DNA of 64,000 nucleotides. Source: Austropuccinia psidii (lineage: Eukaryota > Basidiomycota > Pucciniomycetes > Pucciniales > Sphaerophragmiaceae). Position 1 is the first letter of the stretch, and each line of letters starts with the position of its first letter. The translations under genes and the position numbers were made by a program. Below, piece after piece: positions 1-10,000 of the stretch. The stretch lies in assembly GCA_023105745.1 (NCBI GenBank), contig JALGQZ010000011.1, positions 50,330,698 through 50,394,697 of the forward strand, given 5' to 3'. A model generated the notes under the pieces. That model saw nothing but the letters and a program-made list of their open reading frames with translations, was not told the origin of the DNA and did no database searches.

Positions 1-158
1 ATATCCATTAAGAAAGAAACTGAACATTATATTAACACATACCAAGTGAAGCAACTGATTGAAAGGGTAATGGTACAGAAAGAAGCTAAATATTTAATAA
101 TAATTGAAAATTGGATAACCCATGTCAAGCAGGCACATCCACTGTCTCATAGGGACAT
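1..158 (+). pseudogene. Unidentified ORF, 3' part, interrupted by an LTR retrotransposon (left piece)
   Basis: Frame 1 is open from the window edge to the LTR. It encodes a charged peptide of 52 residues (begins ISIKKETEHY, ends HPLSHRD) plus two bases of the next codon. If the retrotransposon and one copy of its target duplication are removed, the frame continues without a break into 7027-7093 and ends at a TAA. The start lies outside the window. I do not recognise the protein: no domain or motif stands out, and it could be a host gene or an older mobile element. Unspliced read-through into the LTR would add 22 codons before a stop at 223-225. Confidence 0.5.
154..158. repeat. Target site duplication, left copy (gacat)
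   Basis: The five bases directly before the LTR terminus TGTAAGG read gacat. The five bases after the other LTR read ggcat, so 4 of 5 match. The single mismatch is a transition. Confidence 0.6.
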
Positions 159-1951
159 TGTAAGGTGTGGATATGAAACTTTGATTAAAAATCAAGTACT
201 TTTCCTGTCCTCAAAATTTGTATAAGGTAAAAAATCAATTAAAAATAGTAATAAATATTATTTTTAAGAGAAAACACACCAATTTTATTGTTTATAGCTT
301 TATTAGTATAAAACAATAATATTATAAAAATTTATCCAAAAAATACTCTACAAGAGATATTTTAAGGCTACAAAAGAAATTTCTTCAAGAGCAATTCCAA
401 TTGGAATTAATTGAGCAATGAACTGCAAGCAATAAATTAAAGAACAGAGTCTTTAAAAAGAATATTAAAGAGAAAACACGCCCAAAACTGACCAGAGTGA
501 ATTTGGAAACAAAGTGACAAAGCTAACAGTGATGAAGGATGCTTTAATTCACTTTTGGGGTGGTTCAGGGGTAAGAATGATTATAAGAGTTACAAACAAT
601 GATTATAATGATTTTTTCATGTGGTTTAAAAGGTTTAAAATGATTTAAAAAAAAGGTGGTTGGAATCTTTTATTGATTGGTTTAACAGTGTTTAAACTAA
701 TTATAAAAGGAAAAGATTCTAACATGAAGAGAAAAGTGGGACAAAGAAGACATTCTTTTATAGCCACCAATTTTCTTACTCCAAAAGTAAAATTTACTCT
801 TGTCAGTCGTGAAAAACAGTCTGACAACAGAAAAGCCAATTATGGCATCATTGAACCCTGGTTTGGACCAAAAAAGGTCTGGTTTAAGCCATTTTTAGCC
901 AATTTAGACCCTTAAATCAGCCATTACTATAGCAATACCTGGTCTAGAGCCTTCAAAACACGTCAAAATGTGTGTAAGAGGCGTAGAAACCAGTTAAAAC
1001 TTCTTTTTCTAAGTTTGTCTTATCTTAAGGGTAGTTTTACCCTCTTGGCAACAGCTGAAACTACCCCAGTTGGTATCAAAACCTCATCATCAATTGAGTT
1101 CACAGACCCTGTAACTCAATTCCAGGCCAAAAGTGATGAACTTTTGCATGAATTTTGACATCCCATGCCTGTCAGCACGGATTTTGGGGGTCTGGCTCCC
1201 CCTTAGAGCTAGAGTTCCTTTTCCCCCCCAATTTATTTTTTCCTTTAATTCCTCATCATGTATTATACTTATAATTTACATATGTAATTCAATTGAATTG
1301 TACAGTACAATACAGTAATAATTGACACCTCATATGTAAATCAAAGTTCACTTATGTAATACACGCGCACACTTTGACATTTCAATTGAATTCAATTGAA
1401 AATACTTCAATTCCTCATAACTTCTAAACTAAACACAACACCTCAATTTTAACACAAAAATTGATGGTTAACACCACATGTGGTGTGAATTAAATTAGAG
1501 CTTTGAGGATTTTCAACTTTTGTATTGAAAATACTAAAAACTTAATTTGAGCTTATTTAGAGTTGAGTTACAAAAATTTCACTCAGAGGTGACCCCATCT
1601 AATTTTTTATGAGGAATCAAATGGTGAAATAATTTTTATATGTTTATTTATTGGATAAAAATTTATAATAATTTTTATTTAACTTTTTTCCAAATTTATT
1701 CAATTTTTTACAATTTTATTAAAAATTCATTTTTACTTGATTTTTACAAGTAAAAATATAATTTCATAATTTTAACTTTTATTGTGATTTTATTTTTAAA
1801 TTATAATTAAATTTTGATTTTTAAATATAAATTTGTATTTATATTTCAATTTTTATTTATATAATAGAAATAAATTTATTCTATTTATATTTGTATCTTA
1901 ATTTATCTTTTGTGGTCTTTTGGGTATATGAAAATACCTCTAAGGCTCACA
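159..1951 (-). repeat. LTR of the first element (3' LTR in element orientation)
   Basis: Direct repeat of 5180-7021. On the minus strand it begins TGTGAGCC and ends CCTTACA, the usual TG...CA termini. It is 1,793 bp long. Short ORFs inside it (for example at 673-915) recur in the other LTR and are not considered genes. Confidence 0.9.
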
Positions 1952-1963
1952 TTCCATCCCCCT
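1952..1963 (-). other. Polypurine tract
   Basis: The minus strand reads AGGGGGATGGAA immediately before the 3' LTR terminus TGTGAGCC. This is the expected position and composition of the plus-strand primer of an LTR retrotransposon. Confidence 0.65.
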
Positions 1964-2367
1964 AAAGAATATTACTTTGTAATATTGTCATTCTAGTGTG
2001 CCTGACCCTTCTGAGAGGTTTAGTAGCTTCAGGTATGTCTTTTTTTCTTGTTCTGTCTTCAGACAAATGTCCTGAGAAGGGGCAGTCATGGCATTCTTTT
2101 AGTACAAGATTGATTAATGACTTGTCCACAACTGTCATGACACATGTGTGCTTGTGTCTTGTGATAAATTATACCATTCAGTAGGTGAAATCTTCCCTCA
2201 TCATAAGATCCTTTACATACTTCATCAAAGGCATGTATTAGAGAGTTGTCTTTACAGTTTTTGTTCACTAATTGGCATAATATGCTACAATTCTTATCTT
2301 GAATGTAAGTACTTCTGACCTTTTCAAAGGAGGTGGTGTTCAAGTCTTTAACACTTATTACTTCCAT
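1964..2367 (-). pseudogene. Pol remnants: RNase H/integrase linker and extreme C-terminus
   Basis: Directly after ORF2 the minus strand encodes MEVISVKDLNTTSFEKV through GRFHLLNGIIYHK. This is the region before the integrase HHCC finger in related Ty3 polyproteins. A frameshift follows, then CHDCPFSGHLSED near 2050-2095. The sequence then jumps to RKKDIPEATKPLRRVRH, which resembles the end of pol. At least two deletions are therefore visible: one between gag and this point removing protease, RT and RNase H, and one removing the integrase core. Confidence 0.65.
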
Positions 2368-4049
2368 TAGGATTTGGTTTTCATAAGTTGTGCATCTTGA
2401 GCTTTTGATAAATCAAGTTGACCATTGCTCAATTGTGGCAAGTGGGAATAAGATTCCATGATGTCAAAAGTGGGATTGATATTTTCTATATCCTTTGAAG
2501 ATTCAGAAAATATGGATGACTTATCATCTGAATTGTCTTCAATTATGTCTTCTTTTTCAACATCTGGTTCTTTTTCAATGTCAATTTTATTGATTTTCCC
2601 CCTTTTTGCACATGCATTGGCTAAATGGGTGGTGCTTTGGCAAATATAGCACTTTCTGATTGTATCTGCAGATTTATACTTAATATTACTAGAATTATCT
2701 TTGGGGTTTTTGTCCACAGAATCTTTCCAAGGTGTATTAAGCCTTGTTTTGAGATTCACCCTACTAGAACCAATTTTGGTTCTGGTGGTTACTTCTTCTA
2801 ATATATTGATAATATCTTCTGCTGAAGATTGTTCAGTAGTCCTACTTTTGACAGCATGCTCTAAGTAACCTCCACATTGTCTTTGAATTTTTCTATGGAT
2901 CATAAATTCTGACATGTCTGGATATAATGATGTTAATATGTCTTTTTGTTGGCAAAACCATGGTAAAGCTTTGCCTTTATCAGCATTAAATTTGGCAGAT
3001 TCAAAGGCTGTTTCAACTTTAAACCTCCAAGCATCATTTGCCCATTTGTTAATGATTTGGGTTTTGCACCAAGTCCAACTCTGGTGTCCATGTGCTTGTC
3101 TTATCTTGATGTACCATCTGTGAGCTGATTTGGTAAACAAGGTGTTAAATCTTGCTGTTACCAATCTGTCTGGTAATTCAAAATCTTCTTTGATCATGTC
3201 AATACCTCTAATGAATTCCATATGGTCATACTCTCCTTCACCACTGAAGTGAGGCCATTCTTTAAGTTTTGGAACTTCTTTCAAGAGTGCTTGGCCCATT
3301 GATGGTTCCAAGTTATGAAAAGAAGTAGAAAATTCATCTTTTAGCTGTGAATTTTCAGTATCCAATACTTGTGGATTAGGAATTCTTGCTCCCTCATTTT
3401 GGTTCAGAGGTGTAGACATTCTTGGCAAGGTGTTTAGAAGTTGTTCAATATCATTCATTTTACTGTTGTTACACCTTTGTGAATTTCTTAATTCATGTTG
3501 TAAGCTGTGTATAGAGTCTATGACATTCTTTTTATGATCATCCTCTTTATATGTAAGCTCATTCCATAATTCTGTTTGTTTAGTATTATCAGATATAACT
3601 TCATTTAACTTTATTGTTAATTTTGATATTTCCTCTCTTGAGGTATCAAAATTCTTTTTCAAGGCAATTGTATTTGTCTTTACTTCAGCAAATGATTTTG
3701 AAATATCATCAAGAGCTTTTTTATTATCTTCTTTGATAGTGTTTATGGCTTGTTTTATTCTTGTTTCAATTATGTCATCAATATTGAATTTAGAATATTT
3801 TTCTGTTAATTCTTTAATAATGGCAGATTGTTCATTTATCTTAATGCCAGAAGAATTATCATTATTGGAAGTTTTTATTGTTCTTAAAACTCTTTCAAAG
3901 AATTTAAGTGTATCATTTATTTGGCTCAGACTCAAGTTATTTGTTTTAAGATTGTCACAAATCAATGTATTTTTATCAGAAAGATGACTTTTTACGTCAG
4001 AAATAGCTTTATACAACTCTGGAATACAATTAAAAGTATCAGAAATCAT
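2367..4049 (-). CDS. ORF2, gag protein with coiled coil, capsid-like region and zinc knuckle
   Basis: An intact 560-residue frame from the ATG at 4049 (sharing ATGA with the ORF1 stop) to the TAA at 2367-2369. The first roughly 230 residues are polar, rich in K, E, N and I, and look like a coiled coil. A capsid-like stretch follows from about residue 255 (motifs LKEVPKLKEW, FSGEGEYDHMEFI, SWTWCKTQIINKW). A CCHC knuckle sits at about 467-480 (CYIC, then H and C, spacing 2-4-4), followed by an acidic tail. In intact relatives I would expect protease and RT to continue from here; this copy stops and jumps to a pol scrap. It probably packages element RNA. No stop or frameshift within ORF2, which is unusual for this window. 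The next stop upstream in the same frame is at 4424-4422. Confidence 0.75.
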   Translation of the reverse strand: MISDTFNCIPELYKAISDVKSHLSDKNTLICDNLKTNNLSLSQINDTLKFFERVLRTIKTSNNDNSSGIKINEQSAIIKELTEKYSKFNIDDIIETRIKQAINTIKEDNKKALDDISKSFAEVKTNTIALKKNFDTSREEISKLTIKLNEVISDNTKQTELWNELTYKEDDHKKNVIDSIHSLQHELRNSQRCNNSKMNDIEQLLNTLPRMSTPLNQNEGARIPNPQVLDTENSQLKDEFSTSFHNLEPSMGQALLKEVPKLKEWPHFSGEGEYDHMEFIRGIDMIKEDFELPDRLVTARFNTLFTKSAHRWYIKIRQAHGHQSWTWCKTQIINKWANDAWRFKVETAFESAKFNADKGKALPWFCQQKDILTSLYPDMSEFMIHRKIQRQCGGYLEHAVKSRTTEQSSAEDIINILEEVTTRTKIGSSRVNLKTRLNTPWKDSVDKNPKDNSSNIKYKSADTIRKCYICQSTTHLANACAKRGKINKIDIEKEPDVEKEDIIEDNSDDKSSIFSESSKDIENINPTFDIMESYSHLPQLSNGQLDLSKAQDAQLMKTKS

Positions 4050-4958
4050 TTTTGATATTTTAATCTGGCTTCTTCCTTCTTCTGTAATTACATCATGGTT
4101 CTGGCCATCTGAAATACATTTTCCATGGCATCCTGTTGAATCTTTGGGATTATGTAGCCCAGGCTGTAAGGTTTTGGAGCTGGTGCCTTCCCTTTGCCCT
4201 TGTTTGAAGCTTGTGGCTGCTTTTGCACGTTGGAATTGCTGCTGCTGGCCACTGGGGCTGTTTTTGGCACTGGCTTGGGTTGTGGAGGGTTGTTTTTCCT
4301 CCATTCTAGTGTCAAAAGCATCATGTTTTTCTTCTCCATCAATGGATGCCATCCATTGAGCAATTTGCAAGTATTGGGATGGCCCAGGAATTTTCTCACA
4401 GTTAGGTAAGAATTCATGCAATTATTCCACAGGTCTGCAAGGATCTGGTACTCCTTGAACTGAAGTGCATTGTTGTATGCATTGTGGCTGGCTTTGTATA
4501 TGTCCACAGAGGCTTGTTGTGGCGGTGTCAGCTCTTTTTGAAGGTAAAATGGTATTATCAGCTTCAGAATGACCCATTTTACTTGTTTGGAAGTCATCAA
4601 CTGACCCTTTTCCTTCTGTACCTGATTGGCCTCTGCCATAATCACATCTATCACCTTTCTGGGAGTTGCTTGAGGGGTTATAGCTGGCTCCTGATCTAGT
4701 TGAAGGCATATTTTATGATTAAAAAGGTTTAAAATAGTAATTTTACGTCAAAAAACTTACTATTGGCCAAATTCTTAGCTTTCTGAAGGGTATTACTTAT
4801 GTCCAAGTTGATAAATTCAGAAGATATTGGTTCAGGTTGAATATTCTGAGTCACAATAATAGTACTATTATGGTCAGAATTAACAGTACTGGCAGGAACA
4901 ATGCTGGTTACTGTTGAGGCTGTTTCAATGTTTTCTTGTCTTACCACGTTGCCAGACA
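4046..4958 (-). CDS. ORF1, gag N-terminal protein (spliced model, premature stop)
   Basis: Two exons, 4958-4761 and 4695-4046, plus one base of an upstream exon at 5036. Joined, they give 283 codons beginning MSGNVVRQEN and ending in a TGA that overlaps the ATG of ORF2. Seen directly: each exon is open except for one TAA at 4090-4088 (codon 269). The second exon carries MNSYLTVRKFLG and LLNGW, matched by MNFHLWVSKFMG and VLRGW in the decayed element at 21012-21305, which supports this frame as the coding one. Downstream lies a K/P/S-rich linker followed by ENVFQMARTMM. No ATG precedes it in the leader, so the splice-made start is needed. Inference: matrix/capsid-like gag part. The splice sites are untested. 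Confidence 0.6.
4050..4709 (-). other. Alternative N-terminal frame, in phase with ORF2, overlapping ORF1
   Basis: From the ATG at 4709 (inside putative intron 2) this frame runs in phase into ORF2, broken only by one TAA at 4424-4422. It begins MPSTRSGASYN and is polar and low in hydrophobic residues. It overlaps ORF1 exon 2 for 646 nt in another frame. It may be a real unspliced product or a by-product of constraint on ORF1. The internal comparison with the element at 21.0 kb favours ORF1 as the main coding frame here. Confidence 0.35.
4696..4760 (-). other. Putative intron 2 of ORF1 (65 nt), contains an alternative ATG
   Basis: The donor is AATA|GTAAGT (4760) and the acceptor is CAACTAG|ATCAGG (4696), with a possible branch site TTTTTAATCAT between them. 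Without splicing, the upstream frame stops at 4729-4731. With splicing, it enters the second ORF1 exon in phase. The ATG that opens the alternative frame (4709-4707) lies inside this intron. Confidence 0.55.
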
Positions 4959-5035
4959 CTAAAATTAATGAAAAAACCAATTAATTAAGTAAAAAACAGA
5001 ATATTTTCAAAAAGAAATGAAAATATAAGCCTCAC
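4959..5035 (-). other. Putative intron 1 of ORF1 (77 nt), creates the start codon
   Basis: On the minus strand the donor is GAA|GTGAGG (G at 5035) and the acceptor is ATTAATTTTAG|TGTC (G at 4959). The preceding exon ends in A and the next begins TG, so splicing makes ATG in the ORF1 frame. No other ATG exists on the minus strand between the LTR and this point. Length and sites are typical of fungal introns. Confidence 0.5.
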
Positions 5036-5162
5036 TTCTAATAAAATAAATTTATTTTTTATGGATTTTTTGATTATAAGTATTTTTTATATGTTTTTAA
5101 ATCTTTCAATATAAGAAAAAAGATTTAAAAAGAGCAAAAAAATATGTCACAGGTAAAATATC

Positions 5163-5179
5163 ACGGCTGGGCCCCCAAA
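5163..5179 (-). other. Primer binding site, candidate
   Basis: Directly inside the 5' LTR the minus strand reads TTTGGGGGCCCAGCCGT. A TGG shortly after the LTR end is what a tRNA primer site needs. The decayed element at 18.1-29.4 kb has TTTGGGTCCTGG at the same place. The priming tRNA was not identified. Confidence 0.55.
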
Positions 5180-7021
5180 TGTAAGGTGTGGATATGAAAC
5201 TTTGATTAAAAATCAAGTACTTTTCCTGTCCTCAAAATTTGTATAAGGTAAAAAATCAATTAAAAATAGTAAGAAATATTATTTTCAAGAGAAAACACGC
5301 CAATTTTATTGTTCATAGCTTTATTAGTATAAAACAATAATATTATAAAAATTTATTGTTTTACCAACAATAAAAATTTATCCAAAAAATACTCTACAAG
5401 AGATATTTTAAGGCTACAAAAGAAATTTCTTCAAGAGCAATTTTAATTGGAATTAATTGAGCAATGAATGGCAAGCAATTAATTAAAGAACAGAGTCTTT
5501 AAAAAGAATATTAAAGAGAAAAAACGCCCAAAAGTGACCAGAGTGAATTTGGAAACAAAGTGACAAAGTTAACAGTGATGAAAGATGCTTTAATTCACTT
5601 TTGGGGTGGTTCAGGGGTAAAAATGATTATAAGAGTTACAAACAATGATTATAATGATTTTTTCACGTGGTTTGAAAGGTTTAAAATTATTTAAAAAAAG
5701 GTGGTTGGAATCTTTTATTGATTGGTTTAACAGTGTTTAAACTAATTATAAAAGGAAAAGATTCTAACATGAAGAGAAAAGTGGGACAAAGAAGACATTT
5801 TTTTATAGCCACCAATTTTCTTACCCCAAAAGTAAAATTTACTCTTGTCAGTCGTGAAAAACAGTCTGACAACAGAAAAGCCAATTATGGCATCATTGAA
5901 CCCTGGTTTGGACCAAAAAAGGGCTGGTTTAAGCCATTTTTAGCCATTTTTAGTCATTTTAGACCCTTAAATCAGCCATTACTATAGCAATACCTGGTCT
6001 AGAGCCTTCAAAACACGTAGGAATGTGTGTAAGAGGTGTAGAAACCAGTTAAAACTGCTTTTGCTAAGTTTGTTTTATCTTAAGGGTAGTTTTACCCTCT
6101 TGGCAACAGCTAAAACTACCCCAGTTGGTATCAAAACCTCATCATCAATTGAGTTCACAGACCCTGTAACTCAATTCCAGGCCAAAAGTGATGAACGTTT
6201 GCATGAATTTTGACATCCCACGCCTGTCAGAAAGGATTTTGGGGGTCTGGCTCCCCCTTAGAGCTAGAGTTCCTTTTCCCCCCCAATTTTAATCTTTCCA
6301 ATTTATTTTTTCCTTTAATTCCTCATCATGTATTATACTTATAATTTACATATGTAATTCAATTGAATTGTACAGTACAATACAGTAATAATTGACACCT
6401 CATATTTAAATCAAAGCTCACTTATGTAATACACACACACATTTTGACATTTCAATTGAATTCAATTGAAAATACTTCAATTCCTCATAACTTCTAAACT
6501 AAACACAACACCTCAATTTTAACACAAAAATTGATGGCTAACACCACATGTGGTGTGAATTAAACTAAAGTTTTGAGGATTTTCAACTTTTGTATTGAAA
6601 ATACTAAAAACTTAATTTAAGCTTATTTAGAGTTGAGCTACAAAAATTTCACTCAGAGGTGACCCCACCTAATTTTTTATGAGGAATCAAATGGTGAAAT
6701 AATTCTTATATGTTTATTTATTGGATAGAAAGTTATAATAATTTTTATTTAACTTTTCTCCAAATTTATTCAATTTTTTACAATTTTATTAAAAATTCAT
6801 TTTTACTTGATTTTTACAAGTAAAAATATAATTTCATAATTTTAACTTTTGTTGTAATTTTATTTTTAAATTATAATTAAATTTTGATTTTTAAATATAA
6901 ATTTGTATTTATATTTCAATTTTTATTTTTATAATATAAATAAATTTATTTTATTTATATTTGTATCTTAATTTATCTTTTGTGGTCTTTTGGGTATATG
7001 AAAATACCTCTAAGGCTCACA
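5180..7021 (-). repeat. LTR of the first element (5' LTR in element orientation)
   Basis: Second copy of the LTR, 1,842 bp. It is longer than its partner mainly because of an extra stretch near 5360-5385 flanked by repeats of aaaattta, plus a short insertion near 6286. Same TG...CA termini. Transcription of the element should start within it, on the minus strand. Confidence 0.9.
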
Positions 7022-7026
7022 GGCAT
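7022..7026. repeat. Target site duplication, right copy (ggcat)
   Basis: Partner of gacat at 154-158, directly following the LTR terminus at 7021. The ORF join across the element supports this assignment. Confidence 0.6.
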
Positions 7027-7093
7027 GGAAGAAATATCAATACCATTTCATTATGTCCAACTAATTGAAAAGGAAAGAGAGAATTTGGGGTAA
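7027..7093 (+). pseudogene. Unidentified ORF, C-terminal end (right piece)
   Basis: This is the continuation of the ORF at 1-158. The last two bases of that piece (at) join the g at 7027 to make ATG. The frame then runs to a TAA at 7091-7093 and ends in residues LIEKERENLG. The phase match across a 6.9-kb insertion, with one 5-bp duplication removed, is the main support that this was one reading frame. Confidence 0.45.
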
Positions 7094-10000
7094 AAGGGGT
7101 ATAATATAATATTATATCTATAGAATAACTATAATAATGTCAAGAAAATATATTGATATTTGATGATAAAATGTTTTAAATAATAGTTTTTTATACAAAA
7201 TAACAAGTAATTTTGGAATAATTTCAGTGTGGGATTTGGCGGAGTAGTCTTTTAGGGGGAAATGACAGGTAATAATTCTTAAATTGGTGAAATAATCTTG
7301 TGACCAAGGCAGAAAGAGTGTTGTAAGTTTTTTCTATGAAACTATTGATAATATTAATAAAAATCAAGAGTACTATGACTGACCTCAGTATAAAAGATAA
7401 TAAAGTTGATTATTATAACCACAAATTACTACAATTGTTAACAATGATTATATAAAAAGAAGAATAATTAAGTATTATGATTATATAATAAAGTAATAAA
7501 TAAGTATTACTAAATAATATAATAGTAATTATTTTTAATAATTATCACAAATTATAGTTATTCTATTATTATTATAGTCACTGAAAGCTATAATAATAAG
7601 AAGTATAAGAGCTCTTAATGAGAAAACTGCATGCGGAAAATAATAATATTTACCCAATCATAAATGATAAGAATATTATCTAAAAAGAAATTATCACACA
7701 CACTGTGTAGAGAGAATTCTTATGGAGAAACTCTATATAAAGAAACTAATAATAAATAATAGAGATATAGAAACTCAGAGAAAAACTTAATTATAATATT
7801 TATTTAATACAACAAGTCAAATACAACATTTATAGTATGAAATAATTTACATAAGCTCAAAAAACACCAAAGAATCAATATTTTGAAGAAATTAAAAAAA
7901 ATTATATGATAAAATGTGATTTAAGATTTTTGAGAGGAAATATGTGGATTTAAAAGAAATTTCAAGACAAAAATTTTATATAATAAAATCAATCATTGGT
8001 TATTACAATAATATATGTTAAATGTTATAAAATGTCTGATTGATTGATTTTGATTTTGATTTTGATGGAAAGAAACAGTGATTAAAATGCTTCTTTTATG
8101 CCTTCAGGGAAGCTCTCATGAATAATAATAGATATAGAGGGTGTTCCCAGATCAAAACTGAAAAACCATACTTGAAAATAAGGCTCTTAGCATAAGGTCA
8201 CTCATTTTCAATTTCATTTTAAATTTACAAGTTTTATTCTTAAGTAAAAGAAACTTTACTCCTCATTTGTGAATATTAATTATAGATTTATTTTATTGAA
8301 ATTGATATTTTAATTAAATCTCTTTATATAGTAAATAATAAAACAAAGCTTCAAAAAAATAACTTATATAAGATTTCCAATCAATTTTCAAAGAAATATT
8401 CATTTTATTTAAGATTAATTAATAGAGGTATTTTCAAGGCTAAATACAAAAGAAATTTAATTATAAAAGATACTTAAAATTCAATGTATACACAGATCAA
8501 ATTAATATGTAAGCTGCATAAAATCTTCAAGAAAATCTATCAAGAAATGTATTTTCTATTAATTTTGGAATTTATTGCTCTTTTTCTATGTAAAAATAGA
8601 AATAAACACTAAAGCTTAACTTCTGATAAGGTTTTAGAGATTTTGAACTTAACTTAGTACTTATTTAAGCTTTATTAAGCCTTCACAGTTCTTAAAAACC
8701 TGATTACAAGCCTCCATATGGGGATTTCCCTTTTTGCACCTTGTAATTCCTGTCCAAATTGAGGATAAACCTCGTCAAACTTCAATATTAAATTTAGATA
8801 TGTTCTTAAAGCTCAAGTAAGGTTTGAAATATTTCAATAAAGGAGGAAAACCTTTTTTGGGCTCTTTCAGATATCAAAAGTTGGGTATCCTGGCACATTT
8901 TTACATTTTCCCCTTTGTCCCACTTTTTGTGTGGATTTTGACCATTTATTTATTTAAAGCCATACCATGGCTTCAAGCCAATCTGAATGAAGCTCATGGG
9001 TGTTTGAAAGCCTTTATGAAAAATCCTTAGCCAATTCAGTATATAAAAACTACACCTTAATTCTAAAATGTTTTTTTGTAAGTTTACATAAACCTTGTGT
9101 AACTTGAAATTAAAGTTGAAATACACAATTTGAATTTTTTTAAAAATTCTGTTTAATTGTATAAGTTTACTGTGAGATATAACACCCTATGGGAACTCTA
9201 GGTTATTTTTGGTGTTGAATCCCAAAATGACATAATAATTATAAGTTTGTTTATCCAAAATAAAGTTCTAAATTTTTTTCATTTGTTTCCATTTTAAAAG
9301 TCAATTTTTTACTGAATCAAATGTATATAATCCTATTTATGGCCTTATGAGTATGTCATACATGTCTCACAGGCTGACAAGTGTATGAGGTTCCACTCAG
9401 AATATACCAGAACAAACCCTAATATTGAGATAAATAATAAATATTTCATGAAGATAGAGTCTTTGAAGCTAGAGAAGACTACTTTAGAATTTTCTATCAG
9501 TTCTAATAAAAAATAAATCACAGTAAAATTGGTAATGATGAATTGAATAAATTTGAGATGACTGATAGCTTTGAGCTTGAGTAATGATAAAATACCAAAA
9601 TTGCATATTTCAGTTTCCCTATGGGTAAAGGTGAGTATAGAGAGGATGTGGTACAATAATAGTAATCTGTTTTCAAGTGGTTATTGAATGATTTTTTATT
9701 TTAAATTGGTATTGTTGACATGTTTTTTTAAGAGTAACTCTTAATAGCATATAGTAATTGCATGCATTTTGAGCTTTTGGGTTTAATTAATGATGAGTAA
9801 GTATTTCTGGTAAGGCTTATGCATAATAGTAATGATGGGTATTGATATGATTCATATTACTAATTGATACAGTTATAGCAGAGAGTAAATATAGATTTAA
9901 TAGTGACTTTAAGAATAAAGAATGTAATAAAATCAATTTTTGTGATCTACTAAGCTTGCCTAATGAGCTATTTGAATAATCAAATGAATTTATACTGTAG

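Larger units (their letters stand above)
159..7021 (-). mobile_element. Ty3-type LTR retrotransposon, pol-deleted, minus strand
   Basis: Two near-identical LTRs (159-1951 and 5180-7021) flank a 3.2-kb internal region read on the minus strand. In element orientation the order is 5' LTR, primer-binding-like site, spliced ORF1, ORF2 (coiled coil, capsid-like region, zinc knuckle), short pol scraps, polypurine tract, 3' LTR. Protease, reverse transcriptase, RNase H and the integrase core are absent, so the copy cannot be autonomous. By hand alignment over about 640 bp the LTRs differ at roughly 2-3% of positions, which suggests a fairly recent insertion. The gag resembles a Ty3 family I associate with Austropuccinia psidii. 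Confidence 0.85.

Noticed and set aside
645..915. ORFs on both strands inside the left LTR (also 5687-5987 in the right LTR)
   Set aside because: They recur because the LTR is duplicated. No family features; treated as chance ORFs in LTR sequence.
4144..4409. Plus-strand ORFs opposite gag
   Set aside because: Antisense shadows of the minus-strand gag frames; hydrophobic composition mirrors the K/P/S-rich linker.
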